From Hirundichthys speculiger (taxonomy: Eukaryota; Chordata; Actinopteri; Beloniformes; Exocoetidae), in NCBI GenBank assembly GCA_018398805.1, contig JAGFBZ010002553.1, positions 1 to 64,000 on the forward strand: DNA of 64,000 bases, in the 5' to 3' direction. Shown piece after piece: positions 11,601 to 25,056 of the stretch (within the stretch, counting starts at the first letter, position 1; each line of letters opens with the position of its first letter). The translations under genes were made by a program, and so were the position numbers. The notes beneath the pieces are model-generated. The model was not told the origin of the DNA and searched no databases. It worked only from the letters and a program-made list of their open reading frames with translations.

Positions 11601-11875
11601 CATGCTGATGAGCAGCAGCAGCAACTCTCAGAGCTCATGGAGGAGGCCGTCTAGTGTCGCCAACCATCTCTGATGACCCCCCCCCCCCCCCCCCCCCCCG
11701 TCCCAGTTGAACTCACCATCCTGTTGCTGTACCAGTACAGGGAGCTTTTCTTCAGGACGAACCAGAACTTCTTCCATCTGCTGCTCAGGAAGGTGCGGCC
11801 CTCCCTCCGGCGGTGCAGCCAGCCCTGGCAGTCCACCTGGCCCAGGTCCTTGACAGAAACCCGCCGCCTGCTCAT
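2674..11875 (-). CDS. ipcef1: IPCEF1 (interactor protein for cytohesin exchange factors 1)
   Basis: IPCEF1 is a cytoplasmic adaptor that binds cytohesin ARF-GEFs. Coding exons on the minus strand are 11875-11717, 9422-9349, 9137-9066, 7131-7076, 6950-6862, one ending at 4108, then 4019-3847 and 2883-2674. All listed junctions are GT-AG and keep phase. The start (CAT at 11873-11875) gives [12 protein letters not shown], then a PH domain: [69 protein letters not shown]. An acidic segment ([16 protein letters not shown]) follows. The C-terminal block has [35 protein letters not shown] and the last-exon helix [20 protein letters not shown], all matching the family. The acceptor of the exon ending at 4108 and any exon in 4250-6860 are unresolved, because exon 6950-6862 ends in phase 0 and the next visible acceptors do not fit. 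The protein ends in an EPAGGAT repeat and stops at TAG 2676-2674. A 1.9 kb GGAT array and hAT elements lie in the introns. Confidence 0.85.
2680..2763 (-). repeat. four 21-bp tandem repeats in the last ipcef1 coding exon, each a CTCF-type motif
   Basis: Four head-to-tail 21-bp units, nearly identical (GGCGCCCCCTGCTGGCTCCG plus T or C on the + strand). Read on the coding strand they encode EPAGGAT-type repeats immediately before the ipcef1 stop. On the same strand each unit contains CCAGCAGGGGGC, a full match to the CTCF core consensus CCASYAGRKGGC. The repeat, reading frame and consensus match are seen directly; occupancy is unknown. Confidence 0.7.
2941..3056 (-). mobile_element. fragment of hAT element (internal part)
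   Basis: GATGGGAGATGTAGTTTATT, then GTCAATATGCGCTTTAAAGC and TTGGTTTAAAATTTAAGCC match, with a few substitutions, the internal segment of the larger hAT element at 16436-17192 in reverse orientation, and the fragment at 23553-23712. It carries no coding potential. The neighbouring MITE insertion begins 25 bases further on. Confidence 0.55.
3081..3391. mobile_element. hAT-type MITE, TAGGGGTG family, copy 1
   Basis: A 311-bp element starts TAGGGGTGTGAAAA and ends ACTCACCCCTA, giving inverted ends. It is flanked by a perfect 8-bp target-site duplication, GTTGCAGC, at 3073-3080 and 3392-3399. An 8-bp duplication and TAGGG-type ends are typical of hAT elements. The interior is dominated by ATATCG/CGATAT motifs and has no transposase. 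It sits in intergenic DNA or an ipcef1 intron. Confidence 0.85.
4685..6540 (+). repeat. (GGAT)n tetranucleotide array, about 1.85 kb, intronic
   Basis: Almost uninterrupted GGAT units with scattered single-base variants (GGAC, GGTT, GGCT, GTAT). The array sits between ipcef1 exons on the opposite strand. Long open frames in both directions (up to about 700 residues of HPSI or MDGW) come from a 4-bp unit that lacks stops and cycles frames; they are not genes. Confidence 0.95.
6566..6666 (-). repeat. inverted (ATCC)n array facing the GGAT array
   Basis: After a 25-bp non-repeat spacer containing GCAGCTATTATAAAGTGAAT, the same repeat resumes in reverse complement (CATCCATCCATC...) for about 100 bp. 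The two arrays can pair to form a hairpin. Confidence 0.9.
7903..8634. mobile_element. hAT-like non-autonomous element
   Basis: The left end is TAGGGTCGGGCATCG with repeated CGATTCTGATTC motifs. The right end reads, on the opposite strand, TAGGGTTGCGCACCAAAAAA followed by CGATTCCAATCGG. The TAGGGT ends and CGATT-rich termini form an inverted pair typical of small fish hAT elements. The 8 bases on each side (GAGCCCTC, CTGGTCTC) do not match well, so the duplication has decayed or the end call is off by a few bases. No transposase is present. It lies inside an ipcef1 intron. Confidence 0.55.
9890..11086. mobile_element. TAGGGGTG-family hAT MITE, copy 2, interrupted and end-deleted
   Basis: The element begins TAGGGAC and resumes at 10832 with GTAGGGACCTCGCAATACGA, continuing into the ATATCG-rich body shared with the copy at 11302-11591. 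It has lost the GGTGAGTATTGGCAAG stretch near its left end and the TTTTTCACACCCCTA right end. A separate hAT element occupies 9897-10831 within it. Confidence 0.7.
9897..10831. mobile_element. nested hAT element, TAGGGCTGAACGATT family
   Basis: The left end TAGGGCTGAACGATT and right end AATCGTTCAGCCCTA are 15-bp perfect inverted repeats. The element is flanked by a perfect 8-bp duplication, GTAGGGAC, at 9889-9896 and 10832-10839, both copies lying in the outer MITE. The 935-bp interior has an AT-rich left half, a run of more than 20 G near 10459-10481 and a CpG-rich right half. A 91-codon frame across the G run has no recognisable domain, so I treat the element as non-autonomous. Confidence 0.9.
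11302..11591. mobile_element. hAT-type MITE, TAGGGGTG family, copy 3
   Basis: The left end is TAGGGGTGAGTATTGG and the right end TTTTTTCACACCTCTA. It is flanked by GTCAGCAG (11294-11301) and GTCTGCAG (11592-11599), a 7/8 match consistent with an aged 8-bp duplication. It is the uninterrupted counterpart of the element in the upstream duplication unit. Confidence 0.8.
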
Positions 11876-11893
11876 GGCTGCAGGTGAACCCTG

Positions 11894-11926
<33 letters not shown>
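11677..11926. repeat. poly(C) and poly(G) runs flanking ipcef1 coding exon 1
   Basis: A run of about 22 C sits next to the first exon's donor side (11677-11699) and a run of about 30 G sits just upstream of the start codon (about 11895-11926). Such homopolymers are length-unstable and error-prone in sequencing, so positions nearby may be off by a base or two. Confidence 0.8.
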
Positions 11927-11927
<1 letters not shown>

Positions 11928-11929
11928 GC

Positions 11930-13620
11930 TTCTCTGAAGCTGCTGTCCAGGAGCACGAGTTCAGAACCGGCCAGGTAACGACCGGACCTTCAGAGACGTC
12001 CTCAGCCCGGCTTTACTCGGTTCAACCTGGAGATTTAACCTGGAAGACATCAGAGCGTCCAGACCTGAGAGACACACTCACTACATTACCCATAAGGCCA
12101 CCTTCTTAAAGGGGCCAGGCTGGCTCACAGCATTTCTTCACTGTGAGAGAACGCGCACAACATCCTGTAAAGTTTCCGCGATTTAAAAAAATTTTTTTTT
12201 AATTATATATTTCTGCAAAAATCCGCAAATAAGTGAAACTTAAACCACGAAGTGGCAAGGGATCACTGTCGCACGGCTCCACTGTCAGGCACGGCAGTGG
12301 AGGCGTCATGCTTCGGAGCTTGTTATGTTTTACTCCCTGTAGTCCCCGTCAGTCCCAGAGCGTTCTGGACTCTGGTATGAGGACTACAGGTCGGGTCACG
12401 TGACCATCTGAGTCTTGGAACCTCAGTGGAGACCAGAGTCCAGACCCCCCCCCCCGTGGTGGGACCTTCAGAGAGCTACGCTGAAGCAGAACCACTCAAA
12501 GAGCATAGCGAGCCGACGCGACGCTCTAAGGAAGAGGCGTGAAAGGTTGAAGTCACCCTGGAAAGCTTTTAAATCCTCAGAGGCTCATCTCTCCCTGCAG
12601 CCCCAGAAACTGGATCTGAAGGAACCAGAATCTGGATCTGAACCCGGAGGAGAGAGGAGGCTCGCGGTCGCCGTCGGTGACCCGTTAACGTGAGCTGAGG
12701 CAGAAATAAAAACAGAAGTTGTCACAAACGCGCCGTTCTCATCGGACAGGAGTGATGAAACACAGCTGCAGCAGCTGGTTGATGATCCGACAGGTCTCGT
12801 CTGTCCGGGGGTCCGGGGGGTCCAGGGGCCCGGGGGCCCGGGGGTCCGGTCTTACCTGCGGCGCTGACGTCCAGCTGTGTACCGGGTCGTGGTCGACGGC
12901 GCTGAGACGTTCAGCCGGGGAGGAACTGGTTTCTCTCTGTGAACAGTAACATGTCGACTCACGACCAGACCACAGACTCTAAATCACACGGACCTGCTGC
13001 CTTCCTGTTTCAGCTTTTCTTTCTCGCTCCTTTCAGAAGCTTCCTCTTCGCTTCTAGAAAAAAAAATAAAGCGTTTTTGGCAGATGCGGTTCACCTCATA
13101 ATTTATTCATCAGAGGTTTGACGTGCAGTCACCGTTGGGGGTGGGGGGGGGGGGTTGGGGGGGGGCGTTCATGCATGCAGCCTGATTCTCTGAAAGCCTT
13201 CATTTTTAAGAAATCCTTGACTGCAGCTCGACACATTTGTGCACATTTTACTGAAGTAGCTGGAACCAGCAGAGGTCAGAGGTCAGAGGTCAGAGGTCAG
13301 AACCGGTTCAGATCCGTCTCTGTTTTTCCTCCGAACGCTGCAGAACCGACCTTCAGAGCTCGTAGTCTTCCTCCTGGGACTCACCACAGCAGATTTGAGG
13401 TTTTTGAGGTTTTTTTCACGCCACACGTCCCTCCTGACGCAACCGCTCCCCATCTTCTCTGGGCTCCGGACCAGAACTGTCAGAACCTGGTGCAAAAAAG
13501 GGCCACTGAGCCATCACGTCTGCAGGAGTAGTTCATCTGACGCTACAGCCGCTTCACTCTGAGACAACCAACAGGAAACTGTCTGCCCTCCGTTAATACT
13601 CTCACCCACAAGAAACAGGG
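11930..13620. other. intergenic / ipcef1 upstream, repeats only
   Basis: No coding exon is supported. Near 12220-12280 the sequence AACCACGAAGTGGCAAGGGA resembles the interior of dispersed fish repeats. Short G-rich runs lie at 12810-12850 and 13137-13165, and a four-copy GAGGTCA direct repeat lies near 13273-13302. Untranslated 5' exons of ipcef1 could lie here but cannot be recognised. Confidence 0.4.
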
Positions 13621-13623
13621 CAA

Positions 13624-16304
13624 CATGCAGCGACTGTTGGTAGAGGCTGTTGTTGGTGGAGGCTGTTGTTGGTAGAGGCTGTTGTTGGTAGAGGCTGTTG
13701 TTGGTAGAGGCTGTTGTTGGTGGAGGTTGATGTTGATGGAGGTTGATGTTGATGGAGGTTGTTGTTGGTGGAGGCTGTTATTGGTAGAGGCTGTTGTTGG
13801 TACAGGCTGTTGTTGGTGGAGGTTGATGTTGATGGAGGCTGTTGTTGGTGGAGGTTGTTGTTGGTGGAGGCTGTTATTGGTGGAGGCTGTTATTGGTAGA
13901 GGCTGTTGTTGGTGGAGGTTGATGTTGATGGAGGCTGTTGTTGGTGGAGGTTGTTGTTGGTGGAGGCTGTTGTTGGTGGAGGCTGTTATTGGTAGAGGCT
14001 GTTGTTGGTAGAGGCTGTTGTTGGTAGAGGCTGTTATTGGTAGAGGCTGTTGTTGGTAGAGGCTGTTGTTGGTAGAGGCTGTTGTTGTGGAGGCTGTTGT
14101 TGCTGTTGTTGTTGGAGGCTGTTGTTGGAGGCTGTTGTTGGTGAGAGGCTGTTGTTGGTGGAGGCTGTTGAGGCTGTTGTTGGTGGAGGCTGTTGTTGGT
14201 GGAGGCTGTTGTTGGTGGAGGCTGTTGTTGGTGGAGGCTGTTGTTGGTGGAGACTGTTGTTGGTGGAGGCTGTTGTTGGTAGAGGCTGTTGTTGGTGGAG
14301 GCTGTTGTTGGTGGAGACTGTTGTTGGTAGAGGCTGTTGTTGGTGGAAGCTGTTGTTGGAAGAGGCTGTTGTTGGTGGAGGCTGTTGTTGGTAGAGGCTG
14401 TTGTTGGTGGAAGCTGTTGTTGGAAGAGGCTGTTGTTGGTGGAGGCTGTTGTTGGTGGAGGCTGTTGTTGGTGGAGGCTGTTGTTGGTGGAGGCTGTTGT
14501 TGGTGGAGGCTGTTGTTGGTGGAGGCTGTTGTTGGTAGAGGCTGTTGTTGGTAGAGGCTGTTGCTGGTAGAGGCTGTTGTTGGTAGAGGCTGTTGTTGGT
14601 GGAGGCTGTTGTTGGTGGAGGCTGTTGTTGGTGGAGGCTGTTGTTGGTGGAGGCTGTTGTTGGTAGGCTGTTGTTGGTGGGCTGTTTTTGGTGGCTGTTG
14701 TTGGTGAGGCTGTGTGGGGGCTGTTGTTGGTAGAGGCTGTTGTGGTGGGCTTTGTTGGTGGGCTGTTTGTTGGTAGAGGCTGTTGTTGGTGGAGGCTGTT
14801 TGTTGGTGGAGGCTGTTGTTGGTGGCTGTTGTTGGTGGAGGCTGTTTGTTGGTGGAGCTTTGTTGTTGGTGGAGGCTGTTGTTTTGTGGACTGTTGTTGG
14901 TGGACTGTTTGTTGGTGGAGGCTGTTGTTGGTAAGAGGCTGTTGTTGGTGGAGGCTGTTGTTGGTAAGGCTGTTGTTGTGGTGGAAGGCTGTTGTTGGAG
15001 GCTGTTTTGTGGAGGCTGTTGTTGGTGGAGGCTGTTGTTGGTGGAGGTTGATGTTTGGTGGAGGCTGTTGTTGGTGGAGGCTGTTGTTGGTAGAGGCTGT
15101 TGTTGGTGGAGGCTGTTGTTGGTGGAGGCTGTTGTTGGTAGAGGCTGTTGTTGGTGGAGGCTGTTGTTGGTGGAGGCTGTTGTTGGTGGAGGCTGTTGTT
15201 GGTAGACTGTTGTTGTGGAGGCTGTGTTGGTGAGACTGTTGTTTGGTAGAGGCTGTTGTTGGTGGAAGCTGTTGTTGAAGAGGCTGTTGTTTGGTTGGTG
15301 AGGCTGTTTTGGTAGACTGTTGTTTGGTGGAAGCTGTTGTTGGTGAGGCTGTTGTTGGTGGTGGCTGTATGTTGAAAGCTGTTGTTGGTGGAGGCTGTTG
15401 TTGGTAGAGGCTGTTTGCTGGTAGAGGCTGTTGTTGGTAGAGGCTGTTGTTGGTGGAAGCTGTGTTGGTGGAGGCTGTTGTTGGTGGAGGCTGTTGTTGG
15501 TGGAGGCTGTTGTTGGTAGAGGCTGTTTGTTGGTAGAGGCTGTTGTTGGTAAGGCTTGTGTTGGTGGAGGCTGTTGTTGGTGGAGGCTGTTGTTGGTAGA
15601 GGCTGTTGCTGGTAGAGGCTGTTGTTGGTAGAGGCTGTTGTTGGTGGAAGCTGTTGTTGGTGGAGGCTGTTGTTGGTGGGGCTGTTGTTGGTGAAAGGCT
15701 GTTGTTGGTAGAGGCTGTTGTTGGTGGAGGCTGGTTGTTGGTGGAGGCTGTTGTTGTAGAGGCTGTTGTTGGAGAGGCTGTTGTTGGTAGAGGCTGTTGT
15801 TGGTGGAAGGCTGTTGTTGGTGAGGCTGTTGGTGAGGCTGTTGTTGTAAGAGGCTGTTGTGGTGAGCTGTTGTTGGTGGAGGCTGTTGTTGGTGGAGGCT
15901 GTTGTTGGTGGAGCTGCTTGTGTTGTGGAGGCTGTTGTTGGTAGAGGCTGTTGAGCTGTTTGGTAGGCTGTTGTTGGTGGAGGCTGTTGTTGGTAGAGGC
16001 TGGTTGGTGGGCTGTTGTTGTTGTTGGAGGCTGTTTGTTGGAGGCTGTTGTTGGTGGAGGCTGTTGTTGGTGGAGGCTGTTGTTGGTGGAGAGGCTGGTT
16101 TTGTTAGGCTGTTGTTGGTGGAGGCTGTTGTTGGTGGAGGCTGTTGTTGGTGGAGGCTGTTGTTGGTAGAGGCTGTTAGGCTGTTGTTGCTGTTGTGGTG
16201 GAGGCTGTTGTTGGTGGAGGCTGTTGTTGGTGGAGGCTGTTGTTGGTGGAGGCTGTTGTTGGTGGAGGCTGTTGTTGGTGGAGGCTGTTGTTGGTGGAGG
16301 CTGT
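13624..16304. repeat. 16-bp minisatellite (GTTGTTGGTGGAGGCT)n, about 2.7 kb
   Basis: The unit GTTGTTGGTGGAGGCT, or its GGTAGAGG variant, repeats about 165 times. Units are regular up to about 14650 and at 15060-15190, with many 1-3 base indels in 14650-16100. Because 16 is not a multiple of three and no frame of the unit contains a stop on the minus strand, the array gives overlapping Q/P/T/S-rich frames of 830 and 922 codons. These are artefacts of the repeat. Confidence 0.95.
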
Positions 16305-16435
16305 GTGGCATCCTGACAGGACCTGGGTCTAAAAACTGAGGTTCTGCTGGACCAGAACTGGAACATACAGCAGACTGGACCTTAAGGACATTAAGACAGG
16401 AACTCTTTTTTCATTAATTCAAAATGCCATAATCT

Positions 16436-17192
16436 ATGTGTCAAACACAAGGCCCGCGGGCCATGTGTGGCCCACTAAGTCATTGTATGTGGCCCTCGAG
16501 AGCTTGTGCAGTATTGGCTTAAATTTTAAACCAATATTTTAAGACTTAAAATAAGCTTGCACCGTTTTAAAGCGCATATTGACAATAAACTGCATTTCCC
16601 ATAATGCATTTTGTCGTTACCCATAACGATAACAGTATATCACCATGAGATACACTAACCCTTCATCAAGACGATCAAGATGATTTTCAGAACTGATGGA
16701 CTTGAGAAAAACCTCTACAAACTAACTCCAACATGTCCAAGAAAAGAAAAAATGATCCACAAGGAAGGTAGTTTCATTAAAGACGGGAAAACGAATATAA
16801 GTTTGTATCTCAAGCGGAAAAAACAGTATGTCTTTTTGTGTTATGAGGCGGTGTCAGTCGAGAAAGAGTTTAATCCGCGTCAGCATTTTGACAGAAAACA
16901 CTGAGCTAAGTATGCTAAAATTAGCCCACAAGAAAAACAAAGAATCGCTTCCTCTTCTGAAACCAAGGTAATGGATACTCTAACAACCAAAAACCCCGAG
17001 TTTAATATAATGATTTTAATATTTGAAACTTGAATACTAGTAAATACAGAAACACTTATTTAACAATATAATAAGGTGTAGTTTATATATTTTGATTTAC
17101 ATTGCATTTTGTTACATTCATGCTGTCAATCCGGCCCTTCAGCCATGATGCTGATGTGGCCCTCAGTGATAATGAGTCCGACACCCCTGATC
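16436..17192 (+). mobile_element. decayed hAT (GTF2IRD2/ZBED-like) transposon copy
   Basis: The left end contains TGTCAAACACAAGGCCCGCG and the right end, read on the opposite strand, CAGGGGTGTCGGACTCATTA: the usual ends of a widespread vertebrate hAT group. Similar ATCTATG sequence follows the right end and precedes the left end. Inside, 16680-16904 encodes VFLCYEAVSVEKEFNPRQHF and then DRKH, the C-x2-C...H-x4-H BED-like finger pattern of transposase-derived proteins of this group. The frame stops soon after and the catalytic part is missing. Internal parts recur at 2941-3056 and 23553-23712. Confidence 0.7.
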
Positions 17193-17558
17193 TATGGTAT
17201 AATCCTTGCTGAAATATGGAAGGTCCAGATGTTCCAGCTGCCTGTAGACACTAACCAACCCCAGACCATCAGAGATGCAGCTGTTGAACCGTCTGATAAC
17301 AGCTGGATGGTTCCTCTCCTCTTCAGTCTGCAGGACACGGCGTCCAAGGTTGATTCATCTGACCTCAGATCAGGTTTCATTCATCCTCAGACCATCTTAG
17401 AAGAGCTGGGATGGACTCCAGCAGATCCTGTGACCCAGCAGAGGATTAAACAGATGTGGATAATGGATGGATGGATGGATTCACAACTGTCTTGGAACAG
17501 GGGTTGTATATAATATACTTTTTTTTTTTTTTTAAGTTTTTTTTAATGAGCTTTATTA
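17193..17558. other. unassigned repeat-like stretch
   Basis: A weak open frame runs through 17109-17513, straddling the end of the hAT element, with no recognisable domain. The segment near 17440-17480 has four GGAT units. I see no gene. Confidence 0.35.
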
Positions 17559-18110
17559 TTGAATTGAATTGAATTGAATTGAATTGAATTGAATTGAATT
17601 GAATTGAATTTATTTCAAACCAACATGTACATATAAAAACATAAAAACAACAAAAACAACAAAAAAAAAACAAATAGTAACATCTTCATATACACATTAG
17701 CTCGAAAAAGGAGTAGGAAGAAGTGCACACTTTTTCTTAGTTCCTACCCCTTTATAACTCTATGAAGTTACACCTTCACCATTACTATATCTACACAATA
17801 TCTATATAAATACAGTCCACATAAACACTACGTAAACATGCCTATTATAGAAAATACAATATATTATATAAATCTATTTAAATATACACTACATAAACTA
17901 CATAAATATCCCTATAAATATATATATATGTTACATGCATAAAAATATATATTACAACAGCACCCATATATTACATAACTACAACTATACCTCCCAACAT
18001 ACAATATATACCACATAAATATTCATATAAATATCTAAACATATTTTAAGCAAGTATAATATACCATTTCCCCCTATTTTATTTATTTATTTATCACACT
18101 CCTCGTTAAC
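17559..18110 (-). mobile_element. 3' end of a LINE, reverse orientation, with (AATTC)n tail
   Basis: Read on the minus strand, this is AT-rich sequence with GGGGTAGGAACTAAGAAAAA and CTTCTTCCTACTCCTTTTTC, ending in AAATAAATTCAATTC repeats. That is the arrangement of a 5'-truncated non-LTR retrotransposon 3' end with a short tandem tail; the tail on the + strand is (GAATT)n at 17559-17608. No reverse transcriptase frame remains. A related, longer remnant lies at 24130-25000. Confidence 0.55.
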
Positions 18111-18268
18111 CCATTTCTTCTTCCATATACCTGTTTATAATTATTATTTTTTAATCTCTTTTTAAGAACAATAACAAGTGACAAACTCAGAAAAGAGCAC
18201 TTGCCATTATTAACAGAAATAATCATACCTCCATGTACACGTAAAGTGGTGGGAAAACAGTGTTCTGG

Positions 18269-18280
18269 CCAGCAGGGGGC
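18269..18280 (+). promoter_or_regulatory. CTCF-type motif upstream of rrm2 copy A
   Basis: CCAGCAGGGGGC is an exact match to the CTCF core consensus CCASYAGRKGGC, in forward orientation, about 1.1 kb upstream of the rrm2 copy A start codon. Confidence 0.45.
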
Positions 18281-18309
18281 GATACTGACTGTTGAGGTTG
18301 AAGCCTTCT

Positions 18310-19415
18310 GGTGACGTCCTCTCAAACAGCCAATCAGAGCGCTCGCTTCCCGGAAACAGCTGATTCAGTCATCTCCGTGTTTTTAGAGGGAAAATGGGGC
18401 TGTTGTTTTTTATCTTCATTGTTTCTTCTTCAAAGCCTGAAAGCAGATTAAATGAAAAGGTACACCGCTCTCAGATGATCAGGAAACAGAAAAGCACCAC
18501 AACTGGGATTTTAATCTGAGATTATTCTGTCGAAATGACAGAAAATAAACCGATTGAATACCCAGAGGGCGCGTTATCTGGACACTTTTAGCTCTTCTCT
18601 GACAAAAGAAAAAACTATTATCACTCACTTCTCACATATATGACGAAAACAACGATGCGTTTAGATGTGGAGCTGCTAAACGTGTTGAATAAATGGATTT
18701 TTGACGGAGCTTTCTTTGTTAAAAAGCGCCTTTAGGTGCCCAGAAACAGGAGAAAAAGCGCGCCAGCGGGAAACTATCATTAAATAAACCGATTAAACAC
18801 CATCAAAGCTTTATAGGTGATCACTTTTACAGCTGCGGTTAAATATATATATCTACTATATAATTATAGAGCAGTCTGCGCGGTTATATATCTAAACAGC
18901 TTAATGTCTGTGAATTAGGTTCAGGAACGATCATGTAAATCATTTTATCAGACTTTTAACGCGTTAATGTCAACCTCATGTCGGTATTTATTTCTTTAAA
19001 TTACAGTTGTGTCGCGTTTTATGCAAAACGGTTGTGCTTTTGTTCAAATTCAAACTGTTTTGCGCGCTTATTCTTCAGTTTTATAACTCAAACTTCTCGG
19101 TTTTGTAACTCAAACGTTAGCCGAAGTCGGGGTGGGGTGGCGAGGTCACGTGATCCCGATCCTCGCCTGTGACTGGCTGCGTTCCTACGTATGTTTAAAG
19201 GGCTTCCGCGAGCTGCGCTCTGATTGGCCAGCCGACTCGAAGCGCCAAGATTTCAATAAAAGGACGAGCGAACAACAGCTGCCGCTTCACTCTCTCCTGT
19301 CCGTCTGTCCGCTCGTTAGCCTGCTTGTCTTTTTTCCCCGTTTGTTAGCTTAAGTTTTAATTTATATCTCTCTATTTTTTTTTATTGTTTATTCGTCGAA
19401 GCCACAGACGTCACG
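18310..19415 (+). promoter_or_regulatory. rrm2 copy A upstream/promoter region (outer arm of the inverted duplication)
   Basis: Recognisable but diverged homology to the copy B upstream region (43232-44540, opposite strand) runs from AACAGCCAATCAG near 18330 to the start codon. Shared landmarks are GATGATCAGGAAACAG, GTTCAAATTCAAA, TTTTATAACTC and AATAAAAGGACGAGCGAAC. Close to the gene there is one inverted CCAAT box (GATTGGCC, 19222-19229) and a TATA-like TTCAATAAAAGG near 19253-19264. A CACGTG E-box lies near 19146-19151. CCAAT-driven, cell-cycle transcription is known for RRM2 genes; for this copy it is inference. Confidence 0.5.
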
Positions 19416-23081
<3,666 letters not shown>

Positions 23082-23454
23082 GGCGTCGGGTCATGTGACC
23101 ACAGGTCTGAATTTAATGACAACACCTTCAGGCTGGACGCAGACTTCTGAGGCGTCGGGTCATGTGACCACAGGTCTGAATTTAACGACAACACCTTCAG
23201 GCTGGACGCAGACTTCTGAGGCGTCGGGTCATGTGACCGCAGATCTGAATTTAATGGACTGAACTTCTCAGATTAATTAACCCGCTGCAGCCCAGATGAG
23301 ACCAGACTAACCTCCATCTGAAACACCAGCTGGTGCTGGAACCTTCTCTGTACATAACTGAGACTATAGAGACTATTTTTAAATATTTACTGTCTTTATG
23401 TGCTGCATGTTTTATAGTTGCTTCATTTGTAAATACGTGTTTCCCCGTCTTGCT

Positions 23455-23460
23455 ATTAAA
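23455..23460 (+). promoter_or_regulatory. candidate polyadenylation signal ATTAAA of rrm2 copy A
   Basis: ATTAAA lies about 375 bases after the original-frame stop and is followed by GT/T-rich sequence (GCTGTGGATGTTCATGCC). It is the most plausible signal before repeat DNA begins at about 23553. Confidence 0.35.
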
Positions 23461-23552
23461 TGCTGATGCTGTGGATGTTCATGCCTCATTTCTCTTCTGT
23501 GCACATGTTGGGGTTGGTTTGTTAAGGTTTTTCTTAAGTCCATCAGTTCTGA

Positions 23553-23712
23553 AAATGATGACAAAATGCATTGTGGGAGATGTAGTTTATTGTCAATAGG
23601 CGATTTAAAGCACTGTAAGCTTATTCTAAGTCTTAAACTATTGGTTTAAAATTAAGCCAATAACGCAGAAGCTCTCGAGGGCCACATAAAATGACGTGGC
23701 GGGCCATGTTGT
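23553..23712 (-). mobile_element. fragment of hAT element with right end
   Basis: ATGCATTGTGGGAGATGTAG, then TTGGTTTAAAATTAAGCCAA and CTCTCGAGGGCCACATAAAA and GGCGGGCCATG match the left half of the hAT copy at 16436-17192 in reverse complement. No coding content. Confidence 0.55.
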
Positions 23713-24129
23713 TTAAAGTCCTAAAGCTGATTAACCAAGTTAAAACAACTTTTCAACTTTTATCAAGTCAAAGATTTAGTCATTTCTGGAAAATTAAGAC
23801 TTGAATAAAATCTGTTATAAATGTAAATAGACCCATCCAGCATCTATATGTGGAACAACAAGCTATAATCACCATGTTAATGAATTAATTTTTCTTGTAA
23901 AAATGTAAATTTTGTTAAACTTTTATCAAAATTTTGACTTTGTATCCTATAATCAAATATTTTGTCATTAACTCAAATTTAACAAAATCGTGACTTTTAA
24001 GTTATTTATGTCCTAAAAGCTGAAATATTCACAGCTCTGTTAGAAGTAACGATTTGTCATAAAACCTCAGGTTTCAAAACAAAGTTACTGAATTGTGACT
24101 TTTTGACAATTTCTCACCTATTACTAGTA

Positions 24130-25000
24130 AATTTATTTATTAAGTCTTTTTTTTATTTGTCTTTTGAACATATATGAGCTATACAGCCCTTTTCATGATA
24201 TGAACAATTATAAAATTATATACCAAACAGTTATTAGAAAAGAAAAAATAAACTTTAATGAATACAGGCAGTAATAGCCTGACTTTTTGTATGTTTAATA
24301 ATGTTTTTTTTTTTTATGTTCAAAAAAAGGAGTAGAGGGAAGCTTAAGTTTATGAACCCCCCCCCCTTTCATCTACATGGTTAACATGGTCATTAATTTT
24401 GCTTAATAATATAATATAAAACAAAACATGTTATCTCATTTCTGGATTTGTTATCAATTACTCCCTACTATACTTGTCTAATGTGTTTTTTTTTAAGTAG
24501 TTTTTTAAATTGGGCCACATGTTTGCTTTCTTTGATATTGTAACCTACTTTTGTGGTGAACATATATATCCCAGTATACAGGATGTGAGTTTTATTTTGA
24601 AAGGATGACGGGAAGTGTTGTGTGAGTTGAATTGGGGGATTGTCCGTTTGCACTGCTTTGTAAAAATAAAGAGGGAGAAGAGTGAGCAGCCTCCCAAACG
24701 AATGCTGGTGTCCGTTTATTATTTTCTTACCCATGAGTTTATTAGGCGCCCCGAAACTCGGCTACAATATTATTAGGAAATATATTCCACAACTGCTTTA
24801 GGTTTAGATTTTATTCTCCTCTGTCTGAACCATCTTTGAATGTTGCCTGGAAGTAATTTGTATCTAGCTTTATATACAACTAAGGCAGTTTTGAAATTGA
24901 CTAAGTCAATAAATCTCAATCTTTGTAATTTTAAAAATAAATTATTGGTGTGTTTATAATATCCCACATTGTTGACTATTCTTATTACTTTTTTTTTCGA
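24130..25000 (-). mobile_element. decayed LINE 3' part (reverse transcriptase C-terminus)
   Basis: On the minus strand, 24967-24773 encodes NNLFLKLQRLRFIDLVNFKT then VYKARYKLLPGNIQRWF, the pattern seen at the C-terminal end of fish non-LTR retrotransposon polyproteins. A second fragment at 24734-24468 follows after a break. The remaining sequence down to 24130 is AT-rich 3'UTR with GGAGTAGAGGGAAGC-type sequence like the remnant at 17559-18110. Frameshifts and a truncated 5' end show it is dead. Confidence 0.6.
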
Positions 25001-25056
25001 TCAATAAACGGTATATACATACCGAGAGTTGACAGTTTTAACGACAACACGTAACC

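Larger units (their letters stand above)
9760..11677. repeat. tandem segmental duplication in ipcef1 intron 1 (units 9760-11171 and 11172-11677)
   Basis: Both units start TTCTGCAGCCTTGCAAAGCT, continue through GCGCCCCAGACAGCGAAACT, contain a TAGGGGTG-family hAT MITE, and finish with GCAGCAACTCTCAGAGCTCA and CCAACCATCTCTGATGAC. Unit A (about 1.41 kb) is larger than unit B (about 0.51 kb), mainly because a second hAT element of 935 bp has inserted into its MITE. The units are otherwise highly similar. Confidence 0.8.

Noticed and set aside
13543..16366. 922- and 830-codon Q/P/T-rich frames
   Set aside because: A 16-bp repeat without stops in any minus-strand frame; two frames overlap the same DNA.
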